Shown here: positions 28,154 to 36,980 of the stretch, piece by piece
Layout of the letters: the number at the start of each line of letters is the position of its first letter
How positions within the stretch are numbered: the stretch's first letter is position 1
NCBI RefSeq assembly: GCF_902364365.1
Contig: NZ_CABJDN010000003.1
Location: 558,001-622,000 of the forward strand
Length of the DNA stretch: 64,000 nt
Source of the DNA: Bacteroides intestinalis
GTDB taxonomy: Bacteria > Bacteroidota > Bacteroidia > Bacteroidales > Bacteroidaceae
Reading direction: 5' to 3'
The notes under the pieces: model-generated
What the model was told of the DNA's origin: nothing
The model's database searches: none
What the model saw: only the letters and a program-made list of their open reading frames with translations
Position numbers and translations under genes: made by a program

Positions 28154-30721
28154 TCATTCAAGCCAGATACTCCCTATCTCTATTTCCGTAGCCTTTTCAG
28201 CAACTCCATCAAAAGAGAGTTCGAGAGTTTCAATCCCCTCTACCTTGAAAGGTATTTCAGTCTGCGGGCGGAAATAATTATCAAGGAAGACCGGATAGAC
28301 ATGGGGAAGTAAAGCTGTATTTGTTTGCTTCAAATCCTGCAAGGGTACACGAATGATACCATCAGTCGCAGCGGCACACGAAGCAAGATAGGTATATCCG
28401 TCAGAAGTAATGAAGCCAGCTTTTAGTCCTTCGGGAATCTTCTTTGCATGGATACACAAAGTGCGGCAGGAAGCGAGTCGCTCAGGGCGTCCATCGATAT
28501 CATCTTTAATGTAACGACGAAGAACGAAGACAGACGCCTTATCTTTAGACTCGAAAGTGATGCGCAAGGTCGGCTTCTCTGTCGGTGCATTTTGTATTAA
28601 CTGGCGATTCGTGCGGCTCCATTCGGGCATAGTATATGTTTCCAACTTACTATCAGCATCCACTATTTCCAATAGAGGCAGTGATTTTTCAGGAGCAACT
28701 ACGTTGGTTTCCCACAGAGTAGCCGAAGTATAGTCCCAATCCAGTGGACTCCTAGCCACTCCCGAAGGAAACGTTTGTCGCTTATCGCCTTGACAAACGA
28801 CGATGTTATACCTAAAACAACCCTCTTTTATCTCTGTAGCAGGTACGGTAGCACGATAAGTGTAACCGCCTGTATGATTCATTTTCAGATAAGGATTCTT
28901 TTCATTCCAGAAGGATATCTTATCTGTATAAATAATAACGGAATCGGGCATTTCATGGCCTGCCACAATAGCCTCTATCTGTAGTTCTTTACCGGCATCT
29001 ACTGTCTTGGCAGGAGAATGAGTAACAGTAAAACCGTTATTATCAGAAATGGATGGACGTACATATTCACCAAGAGTAATATTCTGCCAATGGGCATCAG
29101 CAGTCCATTTACCGGAAGTAGATATACCTTCACGCTGTAACAGATAAACACCCGGACGAAGAGTAGAAATCTTGCCATTCGCAGCTTGTGAACTGAATGT
29201 ATTTCCATTATTCAAACCGTTCACCCGGAATTGCTTACCTAAATCAGGTAAATTCAGAGTCATATCCCATGCACCGGAGACAATGCGCATTACTTCTTTA
29301 TCCAAAGAAGGCCTTGTAAACGGATCACTAGCCTGTACCGCATCGGGCATTACTTCCAAACGCCAAACACCCTCTTCCAAACGATCCAGCCAATAAACGC
29401 CCGTACCTTCATAATTCACCACCGGAGATTTGCCACAACCGGCTATTGCGCGAAGCTGAGAAATATCTTTCGGACGAGTTTGAGTCGTATTGGAATAGTA
29501 GAATTTCTCTCCGTCATTCAGTTCGCTTAAATCCTGCACATAGCTGACACGGAAGTCATTGAATAATGTATCTGCCGGATAACTGCCAAAACTCTCTCCC
29601 CTACCCACTTTCTGTGCCACTTCTGCGGCAATCATCAATCCGATAGCCTTATTCGGAGTGTATGCAACATTCAAGTAATGAGTCTGGTATTCGGTATTGT
29701 AGGCCGCCATGTCGATAGGATCATAGGCAAACTGAGTAATCCACTGGAAACCGGCTGTGCGGAAAGTGCGTACAGTGGCCGGATACATATAGGAATAAAG
29801 AATATCAGCGGGATCAAATTCATAAACCATACGAGCCTTCTTATTGAAACCTTTCAGATTGGAGAAAGGAATATCGTAGCGGTCTACGGAAGGCAGGAAG
29901 TTCCCTTTGCGGGTATGTCCGGATACAAGACCAATAGGATACCATTGATAGGTAGTACCCTGTATGGCTGTAGAATAGTAAGCCTCTACTACATGCTGAT
30001 TATGACTGACATTGTAGAACACCGGTTTGCGGTTGCCTGCACGCTTCAAGGCAGACAGCATCTTATCTATGTAATTACGCGTTTCAGCAACAGTGCCGGG
30101 ATGACAAGGCTCATTGTTTATTTCAAAGCCTACGATATAAGGATCATCTTTATAAGCATAACCTGTATAAGGATTCACATGGCGTACAAGATCAGCAATA
30201 TACTTTTCCTGTGCAGCAATAGCTCCTACATCACTATGAACAGCACATTTATCATAATGGGATGAGAAGCCACCGGTGGGCTGATTGCGTTCCGGATAAC
30301 CGTTGCCAAAATTTGTCTGTGCCGTGATAACGGTACGGATACCGCGTTCCTGTAATTTATGGATAAGGTAGTCCAATAGTTCCAAGTGCTCATTTTCCTG
30401 CAAGTTACCTTCTGCATCGGAAATCTCTACGTCCCAGATGTGAATACGGTAAGCATTCAGTCCCAGGCGTGCCATGTGATAGACATCACGATCGATAGCA
30501 GCTTTACGGTCCACTCCCAGATAGCCCATTGCCCGGTAGGCATGTGCAAAGGGTAAGGTATAGTTCACACCAAAGAAAGAAGCTTCTTTCTTCGTATCCG
30601 ACCAACGCATGACGCCGCCGGCATCTACATAGATAGTAGGAACGCTTTTTTGTACTTTGTTCTGTGCCGGAGCAACTACTGCCAGCAAACAAGTAATCAA
30701 GATAAGAATGTGTCTCTGCAT
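28154..30721 (-). CDS. Clan GH-A glycoside hydrolase, possibly GH147-type beta-galactosidase
   Basis: An 855-residue exported enzyme with a signal peptide to about VAPAQ. The N-terminal (beta/alpha)8 barrel has the clan GH-A signatures: YRIHIWD on strand 2, FEINNEPC with the predicted acid/base Glu, and MVYEFDP with the predicted nucleophile Glu. C-terminal beta domains run from about residue 450. Its operon with GH53 and GH2 enzymes points to galactan breakdown. The GH147 assignment is from memory of galactan loci and not proven here; GH2-like or GH5-like membership is the alternative. It is the first gene of the operon and has a consensus promoter at 30754-30784. Confidence 0.7.
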   Translation of the reverse strand: MQRHILILITCLLAVVAPAQNKVQKSVPTIYVDAGGVMRWSDTKKEASFFGVNYTLPFAHAYRAMGYLGVDRKAAIDRDVYHMARLGLNAYRIHIWDVEISDAEGNLQENEHLELLDYLIHKLQERGIRTVITAQTNFGNGYPERNQPTGGFSSHYDKCAVHSDVGAIAAQEKYIADLVRHVNPYTGYAYKDDPYIVGFEINNEPCHPGTVAETRNYIDKMLSALKRAGNRKPVFYNVSHNQHVVEAYYSTAIQGTTYQWYPIGLVSGHTRKGNFLPSVDRYDIPFSNLKGFNKKARMVYEFDPADILYSYMYPATVRTFRTAGFQWITQFAYDPIDMAAYNTEYQTHYLNVAYTPNKAIGLMIAAEVAQKVGRGESFGSYPADTLFNDFRVSYVQDLSELNDGEKFYYSNTTQTRPKDISQLRAIAGCGKSPVVNYEGTGVYWLDRLEEGVWRLEVMPDAVQASDPFTRPSLDKEVMRIVSGAWDMTLNLPDLGKQFRVNGLNNGNTFSSQAANGKISTLRPGVYLLQREGISTSGKWTADAHWQNITLGEYVRPSISDNNGFTVTHSPAKTVDAGKELQIEAIVAGHEMPDSVIIYTDKISFWNEKNPYLKMNHTGGYTYRATVPATEIKEGCFRYNIVVCQGDKRQTFPSGVARSPLDWDYTSATLWETNVVAPEKSLPLLEIVDADSKLETYTMPEWSRTNRQLIQNAPTEKPTLRITFESKDKASVFVLRRYIKDDIDGRPERLASCRTLCIHAKKIPEGLKAGFITSDGYTYLASCAAATDGIIRVPLQDLKQTNTALLPHVYPVFLDNYFRPQTEIPFKVEGIETLELSFDGVAEKATEIEIGSIWLE

Positions 30722-30753
30722 GTCATCAAATTCAAGTTGGTTTTTCTTGACGG

Positions 30754-30784
30754 CAAAAGTAATGGAGTGCGATTATTCGTCAAA
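30754..30784 (-). promoter_or_regulatory. Consensus Bacteroides promoter of the galactan operon
   Basis: On the minus strand, -33 TTTG (complement of 30781-30784) and -7 TACTTTTG (complement of 30754-30761) are separated by exactly 19 bp, the Bacteroides sigma-ABfr optimum. Transcription would start near 30747, about 26 nt before the ATG at 30721. Confidence 0.75.
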
Positions 30785-30935
30785 GCAGATATCGGACATA
30801 AAAGGAAACAAAAAGGACACCTACTGATTATCAACAACATAAACAGACTATTTATATGATTCAAGAGCAGCTTTGCTAAACAAAACTCACCACTCGTTGT
30901 TCTCTTCGGAACGATAACAATCTAATAAAGAAACA

Positions 30936-31418
30936 ATGAAAAAGTTAACGTATTCTTTCCTGTTCCTGATGCTCCTGACATCAGTTCCGGCCCTTGCCGA
31001 TTATGCGCCTGTCAATGTACAGACAGCACTGAAAAAGATGTATCCTGCCGCCAAGGATGTTGCCTGGTCACGGGATGAGACCTACTATGTAGCGGACTTT
31101 ATACAGAATGGTTTCGATACAAAGGTCTGGTTCAATTCCGAGGCACAATGGGAAATGAAACAGATTGACTGGGGAACAATGGATGAGGTGCCCAATGCCG
31201 TATACAATGCTTTTGCCGCAAGCGAATATTCCGACGGAATGGTGCAGGGAGTCACCTTAGTTCAGTTCCCCAAACGGGAAGCAGTGGTTTCCGTAGTTGT
31301 GGGAATGGCGAATACACAGACCAGGTACCAACTACTGTTCACCCTTGACGGTGGACTGGAAGATGAACGCAATGCGACCTATTTCAACAACCTGCTTGGC
31401 GCGGAAGTCTTCTTATAA
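30936..31418 (+). CDS. PepSY-like periplasmic protein
   Basis: A 160-residue protein with a signal peptide (to about PALA, residue 21) and PepSY-like/beta-lactamase-inhibitor-like beta domains. The pattern VQTALKKMYPAAKDVAWSRDETYYVADF followed by VWFNSEAQWEMKQID is typical of the PF11396-type family. Many Bacteroidetes carry several near two-component regulators, and a sensory role has been suggested. It converges on the hybrid two-component gene with a 15-bp gap, so the association is only positional. The function is unknown. Confidence 0.75.
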   Translation: MKKLTYSFLFLMLLTSVPALADYAPVNVQTALKKMYPAAKDVAWSRDETYYVADFIQNGFDTKVWFNSEAQWEMKQIDWGTMDEVPNAVYNAFAASEYSDGMVQGVTLVQFPKREAVVSVVVGMANTQTRYQLLFTLDGGLEDERNATYFNNLLGAEVFL

Positions 31419-31433
31419 AAGAGAAGCCCTCCC

Positions 31434-34400
31434 TCACACATACTGTTTCGGAGTCACCCCAAACTCTGCCTGGAAGCATTTAGAAAAATAGGAATGATTG
31501 GAGAAACCGACCATATACATCACTTCGGCCACAGTAAACTTCTGCTGTTTCAGCAGCATAGCCGCCTTTTTCATGCGGATGGACTTAATGTATTCCACAG
31601 GTGTCATACCTGTCAGTTGCTTTATCTTGCGGTACATCTGCTTGTTATTGATGTCGGTCCATTCGCAAAGGGCATTCACATTCAGTTCGGAGTCTGAGAT
31701 GTGTTCTTCAATCAGATGAATCACACTTGCCAGGAACTTCTCATCATAAGAAACTGCCTCTATCTCTTTCGGGGTAGAAAGAACTTCCATGCGGGCTTTC
31801 GCCTCATGCGTCTCCCGGCTATGTAATAATTGCTCCACACGAGAAAGTAAAATATCCGGTTCAAAGGGTTTAGGAATGAAAGCATCTATATGCAACCGGA
31901 TACTTTCAAGCTCTGTTTCCTTATCGCTTTTCGCTGTCAGCAAGATGATGGGAATGGTGGATGTAGGAACATGCTTCTTGATATGACGCACCATTTCAAG
32001 CCCATCCATTACGGGCATCATGACATCAGCTATAATCAGATCGGGCATTAGTTCCAAGGCAAGTTCCATACCTATCTTACCATTTCCTGCCAAACGACAA
32101 CGATACTTGGTATGCAATAGCTGATAGATAAACTCTGAAACTTCCGGAGTATCATCCACAATCAGAAGCACTGGGGCATCCGGAGCGGGCATATCTGTAT
32201 CGAAAGCCGGAATTTCTACTTTGGCAACAGTAAGTTCGATGTCAGAAGAAACAGTTTCCGGAGAAATTTCTACGACAGGCTGTTCCATAGCAATCACCGG
32301 AAGAGTCAGCATAATGGTAGTACCTTTATTCTCTTCTGAAGAAAGGTAAACATTACCGCCATGCAGTTCCGTATAAGTCTTTACCAAATATAGCCCGATA
32401 CCCGTTCCCTCCTTTTTGCCTGCCGTCTTGGGAGACTGAAAGAAACGCTGGAAGACATACGGTTGATCCTGGTGGGGAACACCGATACCTGTATCTGATA
32501 CAGAGATATTCACCTTTTTATCAGAAGCCTGTAAACGAAGCGTTACCTCACCCTCCTCCGGAGTATACTTCACAGCATTAGACAAAAGATTATCCAAGAT
32601 AGATTCCAGCTTTATGGCATCCATCTGTATGTATATCTTTTCACGGTCGGTATAGAAATGGAAAGTTAGCTTCTTCTCTTTCGTCTTCTCCTCTGCATAC
32701 ATGGCAAATAAACCACGCGCAAAAGATACTAGTTCGATTTGAGAAAATATCAGCAACGTATTGTTGCCACTATCCACCCGGTTGAAGTCCAGTCCCTGAT
32801 GAATAAGTGAATTCAGCTTCATGGCATTGCGATGCACCTGCTCCAGTTGTTTCTTTTCCTGCTGGTCCTTGATACCGGGCAGCAGTTTACTGATAGGAGC
32901 GATAATCATGCTCAACGGAGTTTTCAAGTCGTGGGAAAGATTGGTGAAAAACTCTATCTTCGCCTGTGATTGTTCCAGAATCTTCTCCTTCTCCATACGT
33001 TCCAGCTTCAAGCGATTCTTTACACGAAAGAAGTTGATGGTCCAGATCACCAGTACCAAGCAGAGTAAGGCATAGAATACCTTTGCCCACGGAGTATAGT
33101 ACCAGGGCGGAATGATATGAACCTCCAGTGTATAAGCCCGGTCCGATGGTTTTCCATAAATGTCCAACTTACTCACCAGCAGACGATAGTCTCCATAACT
33201 CAGGTTATTGTAAGTAATACGGTTCGTATTCGCTTTCAACAAGTTCCACTCACGATCCACGCCTTCCAGACGATAGACTAATTTGCTTTTCTCTTCAAGA
33301 GAATAAGGCAGGTCGGAAAGTTCAAAGGCAAGGTTATTCTGGTCATAAGCCAGTTCTATCCGTTGCGAGTAACGGATACTTTGTCCGGGCAATGAGAAAG
33401 TACCGGAGCGTCTGGTATCGGAATGTGAAACATCAGTTTGTGAGGCATTGGGCTGATACTGTTGGTTGTTGATGTAAATGGCAGTCAGGATAAGAGGCTT
33501 TTCAGTGTGTTCTGCCAGCAGAACTTCCGGTGAAGATATGGCAAAGCCATCTGCCGTACCCAAATAAAACTCTCCGCTTGTCCGGTCGAAGAACATGCTG
33601 GTGAAGCGTTTATCGGTGATATTCAGCCGGCGAATTTCCAGTGTCCGCTGGTCTGCCACCCAGAAACCATCGGTGGTAGATATCCAGATTTTTCCGTCAG
33701 CCTCAGCCATGGAGAGTATCGCATAGTGGTTGTACTCATCAAAAGGAAGCATGCGGATACTATCGTTATCGGGCTGTACACGCATCACACCACCGGGAAA
33801 GCCTATCCAGATATGACCGTCTTGGGCAGAGAGGATGAAGTTGGGGGTTCTTTCGCCTGTCAGCTCGTCCGGAGCAATATGGGTTATCTCGCCTGTGCGG
33901 GGATTTATCTTCTCGATGCTGTTGGCACTGTTGTACAGCAATGCCCATACATTCCCCTCACGGTCGGGAATCAGCTGGTTGATGAACATGCCCGAAAGGC
34001 CGTTGTGGATGGAATACATCTTCTCTGCCATATAGGAAGCACCGGAGGAACGCATAAGGTTCTGTTTATCCACCACAAAGATTCCACCGAGACAAGTGGC
34101 TATCCAGAGCTGCCCTTCCCGGTCTTCAAATAAATGATACGCCCAGTTGGCATTGTAGCGGCGGGTGCTGTCCACAATACTATAATGGACGAACTGGCGG
34201 TTCTTCGAATCATAACGGCTGATGCTGCCATCGGTAGCCACCCAGAGTTGCCGCTCCCGGTCTTCATAAAGATGGCGTACCCGGTTGTGCGACAAGGGGT
34301 ATTTCCGATCCCCCATTTTATACCAGGCAACCTCTTGTTCTCCCCCCGTGGGCCGGGTGAAACGGATCAGTCCGTTGGTTCCGCCAAACCAGTAGTTTCC

Positions 34401-35447
34401 GTGCGTATCGCGAAGCATGGAATAGAACTGGTTCCCCTCTCCCGTTCCGGTGATTTGTGAAATAGGGATATAACGCAACGCATTATTATTCCGTGACATG
34501 GAAATTCCGTAATCCGTGCCCAGCCAGATGTTATGTTCCCGGTCGGCAAAGATGGTCCAGATGATATTATTGGAGAGTGATTGCAGATTTCGGGAGTCGT
34601 GGACCACGTGCAGCAAAGGTTCTCCTTCCTGATATACATACAAACCATTGTCCGTTCCCACCAGCAACTGCCCACTGCCATCCAGTGCCAACGACTTGAC
34701 GGAATTATCATGGAAAGCATCAATCCTCTGAATACGCCCGTCAGCAGGCGTATATCTGAAAAGACACCCTTCCGTACCGATCCATATGCAGCCACGTGCC
34801 GTATCTTCCAGTAGGGAATTGATAAACTGGTTGCTCCGGTTGCCACTGCGAGGAAGGTCTATTACTTCAAAATGCCGGGTAGCGGGAATATAGCGGCAGA
34901 AGCCATTATAGGTGCCAATATAAAGAAGCCCATCCGAAGAGCGGATCAGTGAATAGATGGTCGGGTGTGGAATACCTTCGGTAACGGCAGAGAGTTGGTG
35001 GTCGTTCAGCGAATAGGTATAGAGGCCGTTCAATGTTCCTAACCACAGCATACCGTCATGCACAAGCAATGCGCGGATATCGGTCGGAAGCTGCATTTCC
35101 AGTTCTTCGTAGGTATCTGTGCGATAGTTGTAAATCAGCAGACCATTGTCGGCACCCAGATAAAGATAGGTACTGTCTACCACTGTACCGCAATAAATCT
35201 GTGTATTGTTACGCTTGGCGAAAGTGAAATGTGGCTGCGTAGAATAACCGTCATAACTGAACAACCCTTTATTGGAACCGATCCATATCAGTCCCTGTGT
35301 ATCTTGCAGGAAGCAATAGATTACAGAAGCTTCCGTCCCCGGACTGATATTATCGAACAAGCGATAATCCGGTTTCTGTCCGGACAGCTTGACGGGAAGC
35401 GTTATCTGCAAAAGTATGAATAGAAGAAGAAAAACAGGTCTGTGCAT
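31434..35447 (-). CDS. Hybrid two-component system sensor/regulator (one-protein HTCS)
   Basis: About 1337 residues. After a signal peptide (to about KLSG) come two seven-bladed beta-propellers made of two-component-regulator propeller repeats (WIGSNKGLFSYD, WLGTLNGLYTY and similar, about 40-700), then a Y_Y_Y domain (about 720-785) and one membrane helix (about 790-810). The cytoplasmic part has HisKA with the phospho-His in LSHDLKTPLS (about 840), an HATPase domain (GTGIGLYLV), a receiver (about 1094-1210, phospho-Asp about 1141 in ADVMMPVMDG) and a C-terminal AraC-type HTH. Such proteins sense a glycan fragment in the periplasm and activate the neighbouring PUL; the galactan operon is the likely target. 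The frame is open to 35510, but the ATG at 35447 starts the signal peptide. Confidence 0.92.
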   Translation of the reverse strand: MHRPVFLLLFILLQITLPVKLSGQKPDYRLFDNISPGTEASVIYCFLQDTQGLIWIGSNKGLFSYDGYSTQPHFTFAKRNNTQIYCGTVVDSTYLYLGADNGLLIYNYRTDTYEELEMQLPTDIRALLVHDGMLWLGTLNGLYTYSLNDHQLSAVTEGIPHPTIYSLIRSSDGLLYIGTYNGFCRYIPATRHFEVIDLPRSGNRSNQFINSLLEDTARGCIWIGTEGCLFRYTPADGRIQRIDAFHDNSVKSLALDGSGQLLVGTDNGLYVYQEGEPLLHVVHDSRNLQSLSNNIIWTIFADREHNIWLGTDYGISMSRNNNALRYIPISQITGTGEGNQFYSMLRDTHGNYWFGGTNGLIRFTRPTGGEQEVAWYKMGDRKYPLSHNRVRHLYEDRERQLWVATDGSISRYDSKNRQFVHYSIVDSTRRYNANWAYHLFEDREGQLWIATCLGGIFVVDKQNLMRSSGASYMAEKMYSIHNGLSGMFINQLIPDREGNVWALLYNSANSIEKINPRTGEITHIAPDELTGERTPNFILSAQDGHIWIGFPGGVMRVQPDNDSIRMLPFDEYNHYAILSMAEADGKIWISTTDGFWVADQRTLEIRRLNITDKRFTSMFFDRTSGEFYLGTADGFAISSPEVLLAEHTEKPLILTAIYINNQQYQPNASQTDVSHSDTRRSGTFSLPGQSIRYSQRIELAYDQNNLAFELSDLPYSLEEKSKLVYRLEGVDREWNLLKANTNRITYNNLSYGDYRLLVSKLDIYGKPSDRAYTLEVHIIPPWYYTPWAKVFYALLCLVLVIWTINFFRVKNRLKLERMEKEKILEQSQAKIEFFTNLSHDLKTPLSMIIAPISKLLPGIKDQQEKKQLEQVHRNAMKLNSLIHQGLDFNRVDSGNNTLLIFSQIELVSFARGLFAMYAEEKTKEKKLTFHFYTDREKIYIQMDAIKLESILDNLLSNAVKYTPEEGEVTLRLQASDKKVNISVSDTGIGVPHQDQPYVFQRFFQSPKTAGKKEGTGIGLYLVKTYTELHGGNVYLSSEENKGTTIMLTLPVIAMEQPVVEISPETVSSDIELTVAKVEIPAFDTDMPAPDAPVLLIVDDTPEVSEFIYQLLHTKYRCRLAGNGKIGMELALELMPDLIIADVMMPVMDGLEMVRHIKKHVPTSTIPIILLTAKSDKETELESIRLHIDAFIPKPFEPDILLSRVEQLLHSRETHEAKARMEVLSTPKEIEAVSYDEKFLASVIHLIEEHISDSELNVNALCEWTDINNKQMYRKIKQLTGMTPVEYIKSIRMKKAAMLLKQQKFTVAEVMYMVGFSNHSYFSKCFQAEFGVTPKQYV

Positions 35448-35474
35448 ACACTTCAGGTTGTTAAAGGTCGGGGA

Positions 35475-35482
35475 CAAAGATA
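35475..35482 (-). promoter_or_regulatory. -7 element of the HTCS gene
   Basis: CAAAGATA reads TATCTTTG on the minus strand, matching TAnnTTTG, 27 bp upstream of the ATG. The best TTTG-like -33 candidate is off the ideal 19-bp spacing. Confidence 0.45.
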
Positions 35483-35662
35483 AAATTAATCTGTCACAAA
35501 CGCCCTGCATCTTTCTGAAAAATTGCCTAAATCTTATGAGGGAATCCTTTAAAGTAACCTATCTAATCGTTTGCTATGCTCTGAAACTTTTCACTCCTTC
35601 TTCCTTCTATGTAACACCCAGCCCAATACATTCTGCCTCATACTTACCAACTCTTAGAATAC

Positions 35663-35739
35663 ATGCAAACGTTTGCACAACTCTCTAACCCGATAACTGT
35701 CAGTGAAGAAGCGATATTTCATGTATTCAGCTATTTTTG
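35663..35739 (+). promoter_or_regulatory. Operator-linked promoter of the LacI-family gene
   Basis: Perfect palindrome TGCAAACGTTTGCA at 35664-35677 is followed 54 bp later by the plus-strand -7 element TATTTTTG (35732-35739), identical to the susC -7. The spacing matches the susC and amylase promoters, suggesting autoregulation by activation. Confidence 0.72.
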
Positions 35740-35803
35740 CAACCGGATAGGTCAGTTCAATAAGATAAGCTGCACCTCAGCAATAAAAAACAAACAAACT
35801 TAT

Positions 35804-35834
35804 TTTGTATTGTTTTTGGTTTGCACTACCTTTG
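35804..35834 (+). promoter_or_regulatory. Second, consensus promoter of the LacI-family gene
   Basis: -33 TTTG (35804-35807) and -7 TACCTTTG (35827-35834) are 19 bp apart. The start codon at 35860 is 25 bp downstream. This could give operator-independent basal expression. Confidence 0.65.
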
Positions 35835-35859
35835 GATAAAGGAATACTTAGAGAATACC

Positions 35860-36867
35860 ATGAATAAACCGCAGATTACCATCAAGGACATAGCACGGGC
35901 GTTGAACGTCTCGCCCTCTACCGTGTCAAGAGCGTTGAAGGACAACCCGGATATCAGCCGGGAAACCCGCGATCTTATACATGCTTACGCCCGCGAGCAT
36001 AATTATAAGCCTAACGTACTTGCAGTAAATCTTCGAGCCAGCCGTTCGAATACAATTGGTGTAATTGTGCCGCAACTGGTACATCACTTTTTCTCGTGCG
36101 TGCTGAGTGGCATTGAAAAGGCTGCTGCCGAAGCAGGATACAATATTCTGGTAGCCCAGAGCAACGAATCTTATGAGCAGGAAGTAAAAATCGTACATTC
36201 ATTCCTTGCCGCCCGCGTCTGTGGTGTGATTGCCTCTCTGGCAAAAGATACTTCCCAATACGACCATTATCAGGACCTGCTGAATAATAATATCCCCATT
36301 GTGTTCTACGACCGCATCTGTACCGGATTGAAAACGGAACGGGTGGTAGTAGACGACTATGCCGGTTCTTTTGCCGCCGTGGAGTATATGATACAGACAG
36401 GTTGCAAGCGTATCCTGTTTTATGGAGCAGCACCGCATCTGGAAATCACCAAGAATCGCCGGAATGGCTATCTGGATGCCATGAAGAAATACAAAATTCC
36501 CGTGGACGACAGCATGATTATGCTGTGTGATACACGAGAACGCGCCATATCCATCACCCCTGACATACTGGAAGGTCCCGGCCATCCCGATGGTTTCTTC
36601 GCCATCAATGACGAAACAGCTTCGGGCATTCTGTATGCCTGTAAACTGGTTGGAAAGAAAGTGCCCGAAGAAGTATCGATCTGCGGATTTACCGACGGTG
36701 CCATTGCCCAAAGCACAGATCCCAAACTGACCACCGTGGAACAGCACGGAGAAGAAGTCGGAAAAAGTGCTTTCAGCATTCTGGCAGACAAGCTGGAAGG
36801 AGGCGATGACAAGAGTAGTAACAAGATTGTGAGAACGAATCTTGTAGTGAGAGGAACAACGAAATGA
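35860..36867 (+). CDS. LacI-family transcriptional regulator of the starch/maltose regulon
   Basis: 335 residues from the ATG at 35860. An N-terminal LacI HTH (TIKDIARALNVSPSTVSRALKDNPDIS, residues 5-31) plus a hinge with YKPNVLAVNLR is followed by a periplasmic-binding-protein-like effector domain. The frame is open upstream to 35821, but those codons overlap the promoter and lie before the HTH start. Three LacI-type operators in the window, including one in its own upstream region, point to regulation of susC, the amylase and itself. Downstream genes are a sugar transporter and GH65 phosphorylase, so maltose or a derivative is the likely effector. The constant operator-to-promoter distance suggests an activator role. 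Confidence 0.88.
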   Translation: MNKPQITIKDIARALNVSPSTVSRALKDNPDISRETRDLIHAYAREHNYKPNVLAVNLRASRSNTIGVIVPQLVHHFFSCVLSGIEKAAAEAGYNILVAQSNESYEQEVKIVHSFLAARVCGVIASLAKDTSQYDHYQDLLNNNIPIVFYDRICTGLKTERVVVDDYAGSFAAVEYMIQTGCKRILFYGAAPHLEITKNRRNGYLDAMKKYKIPVDDSMIMLCDTRERAISITPDILEGPGHPDGFFAINDETASGILYACKLVGKKVPEEVSICGFTDGAIAQSTDPKLTTVEQHGEEVGKSAFSILADKLEGGDDKSSNKIVRTNLVVRGTTK

Positions 36868-36875
36868 ATGAGTGA

Positions 36876-36960
36876 CAAGCTACGAGCTACGAGTGACGAG
36901 TAGGCTGCGCGAAATTGCCAGTATGCCGAAAGGAACTCGTAGCTTGTAGCTCGTAGCTCG
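36876..36960. repeat. Long intergenic hairpin with GGCTGCGC core (copy 2)
   Basis: Arms CAAGCTACGAGCTACGAGT (36876-36894) and ACTCGTAGCTTGTAGCTCGTAG (36934-36955 region) pair over about 20 bp and consist of repeated GCTACGA units. The loop contains GGCTGCGC (36903-36910). It lies between the LacI and MFS genes and could modulate read-through. Confidence 0.8.
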
Positions 36961-36980
36961 TAACTAATAATTTATTAAGA

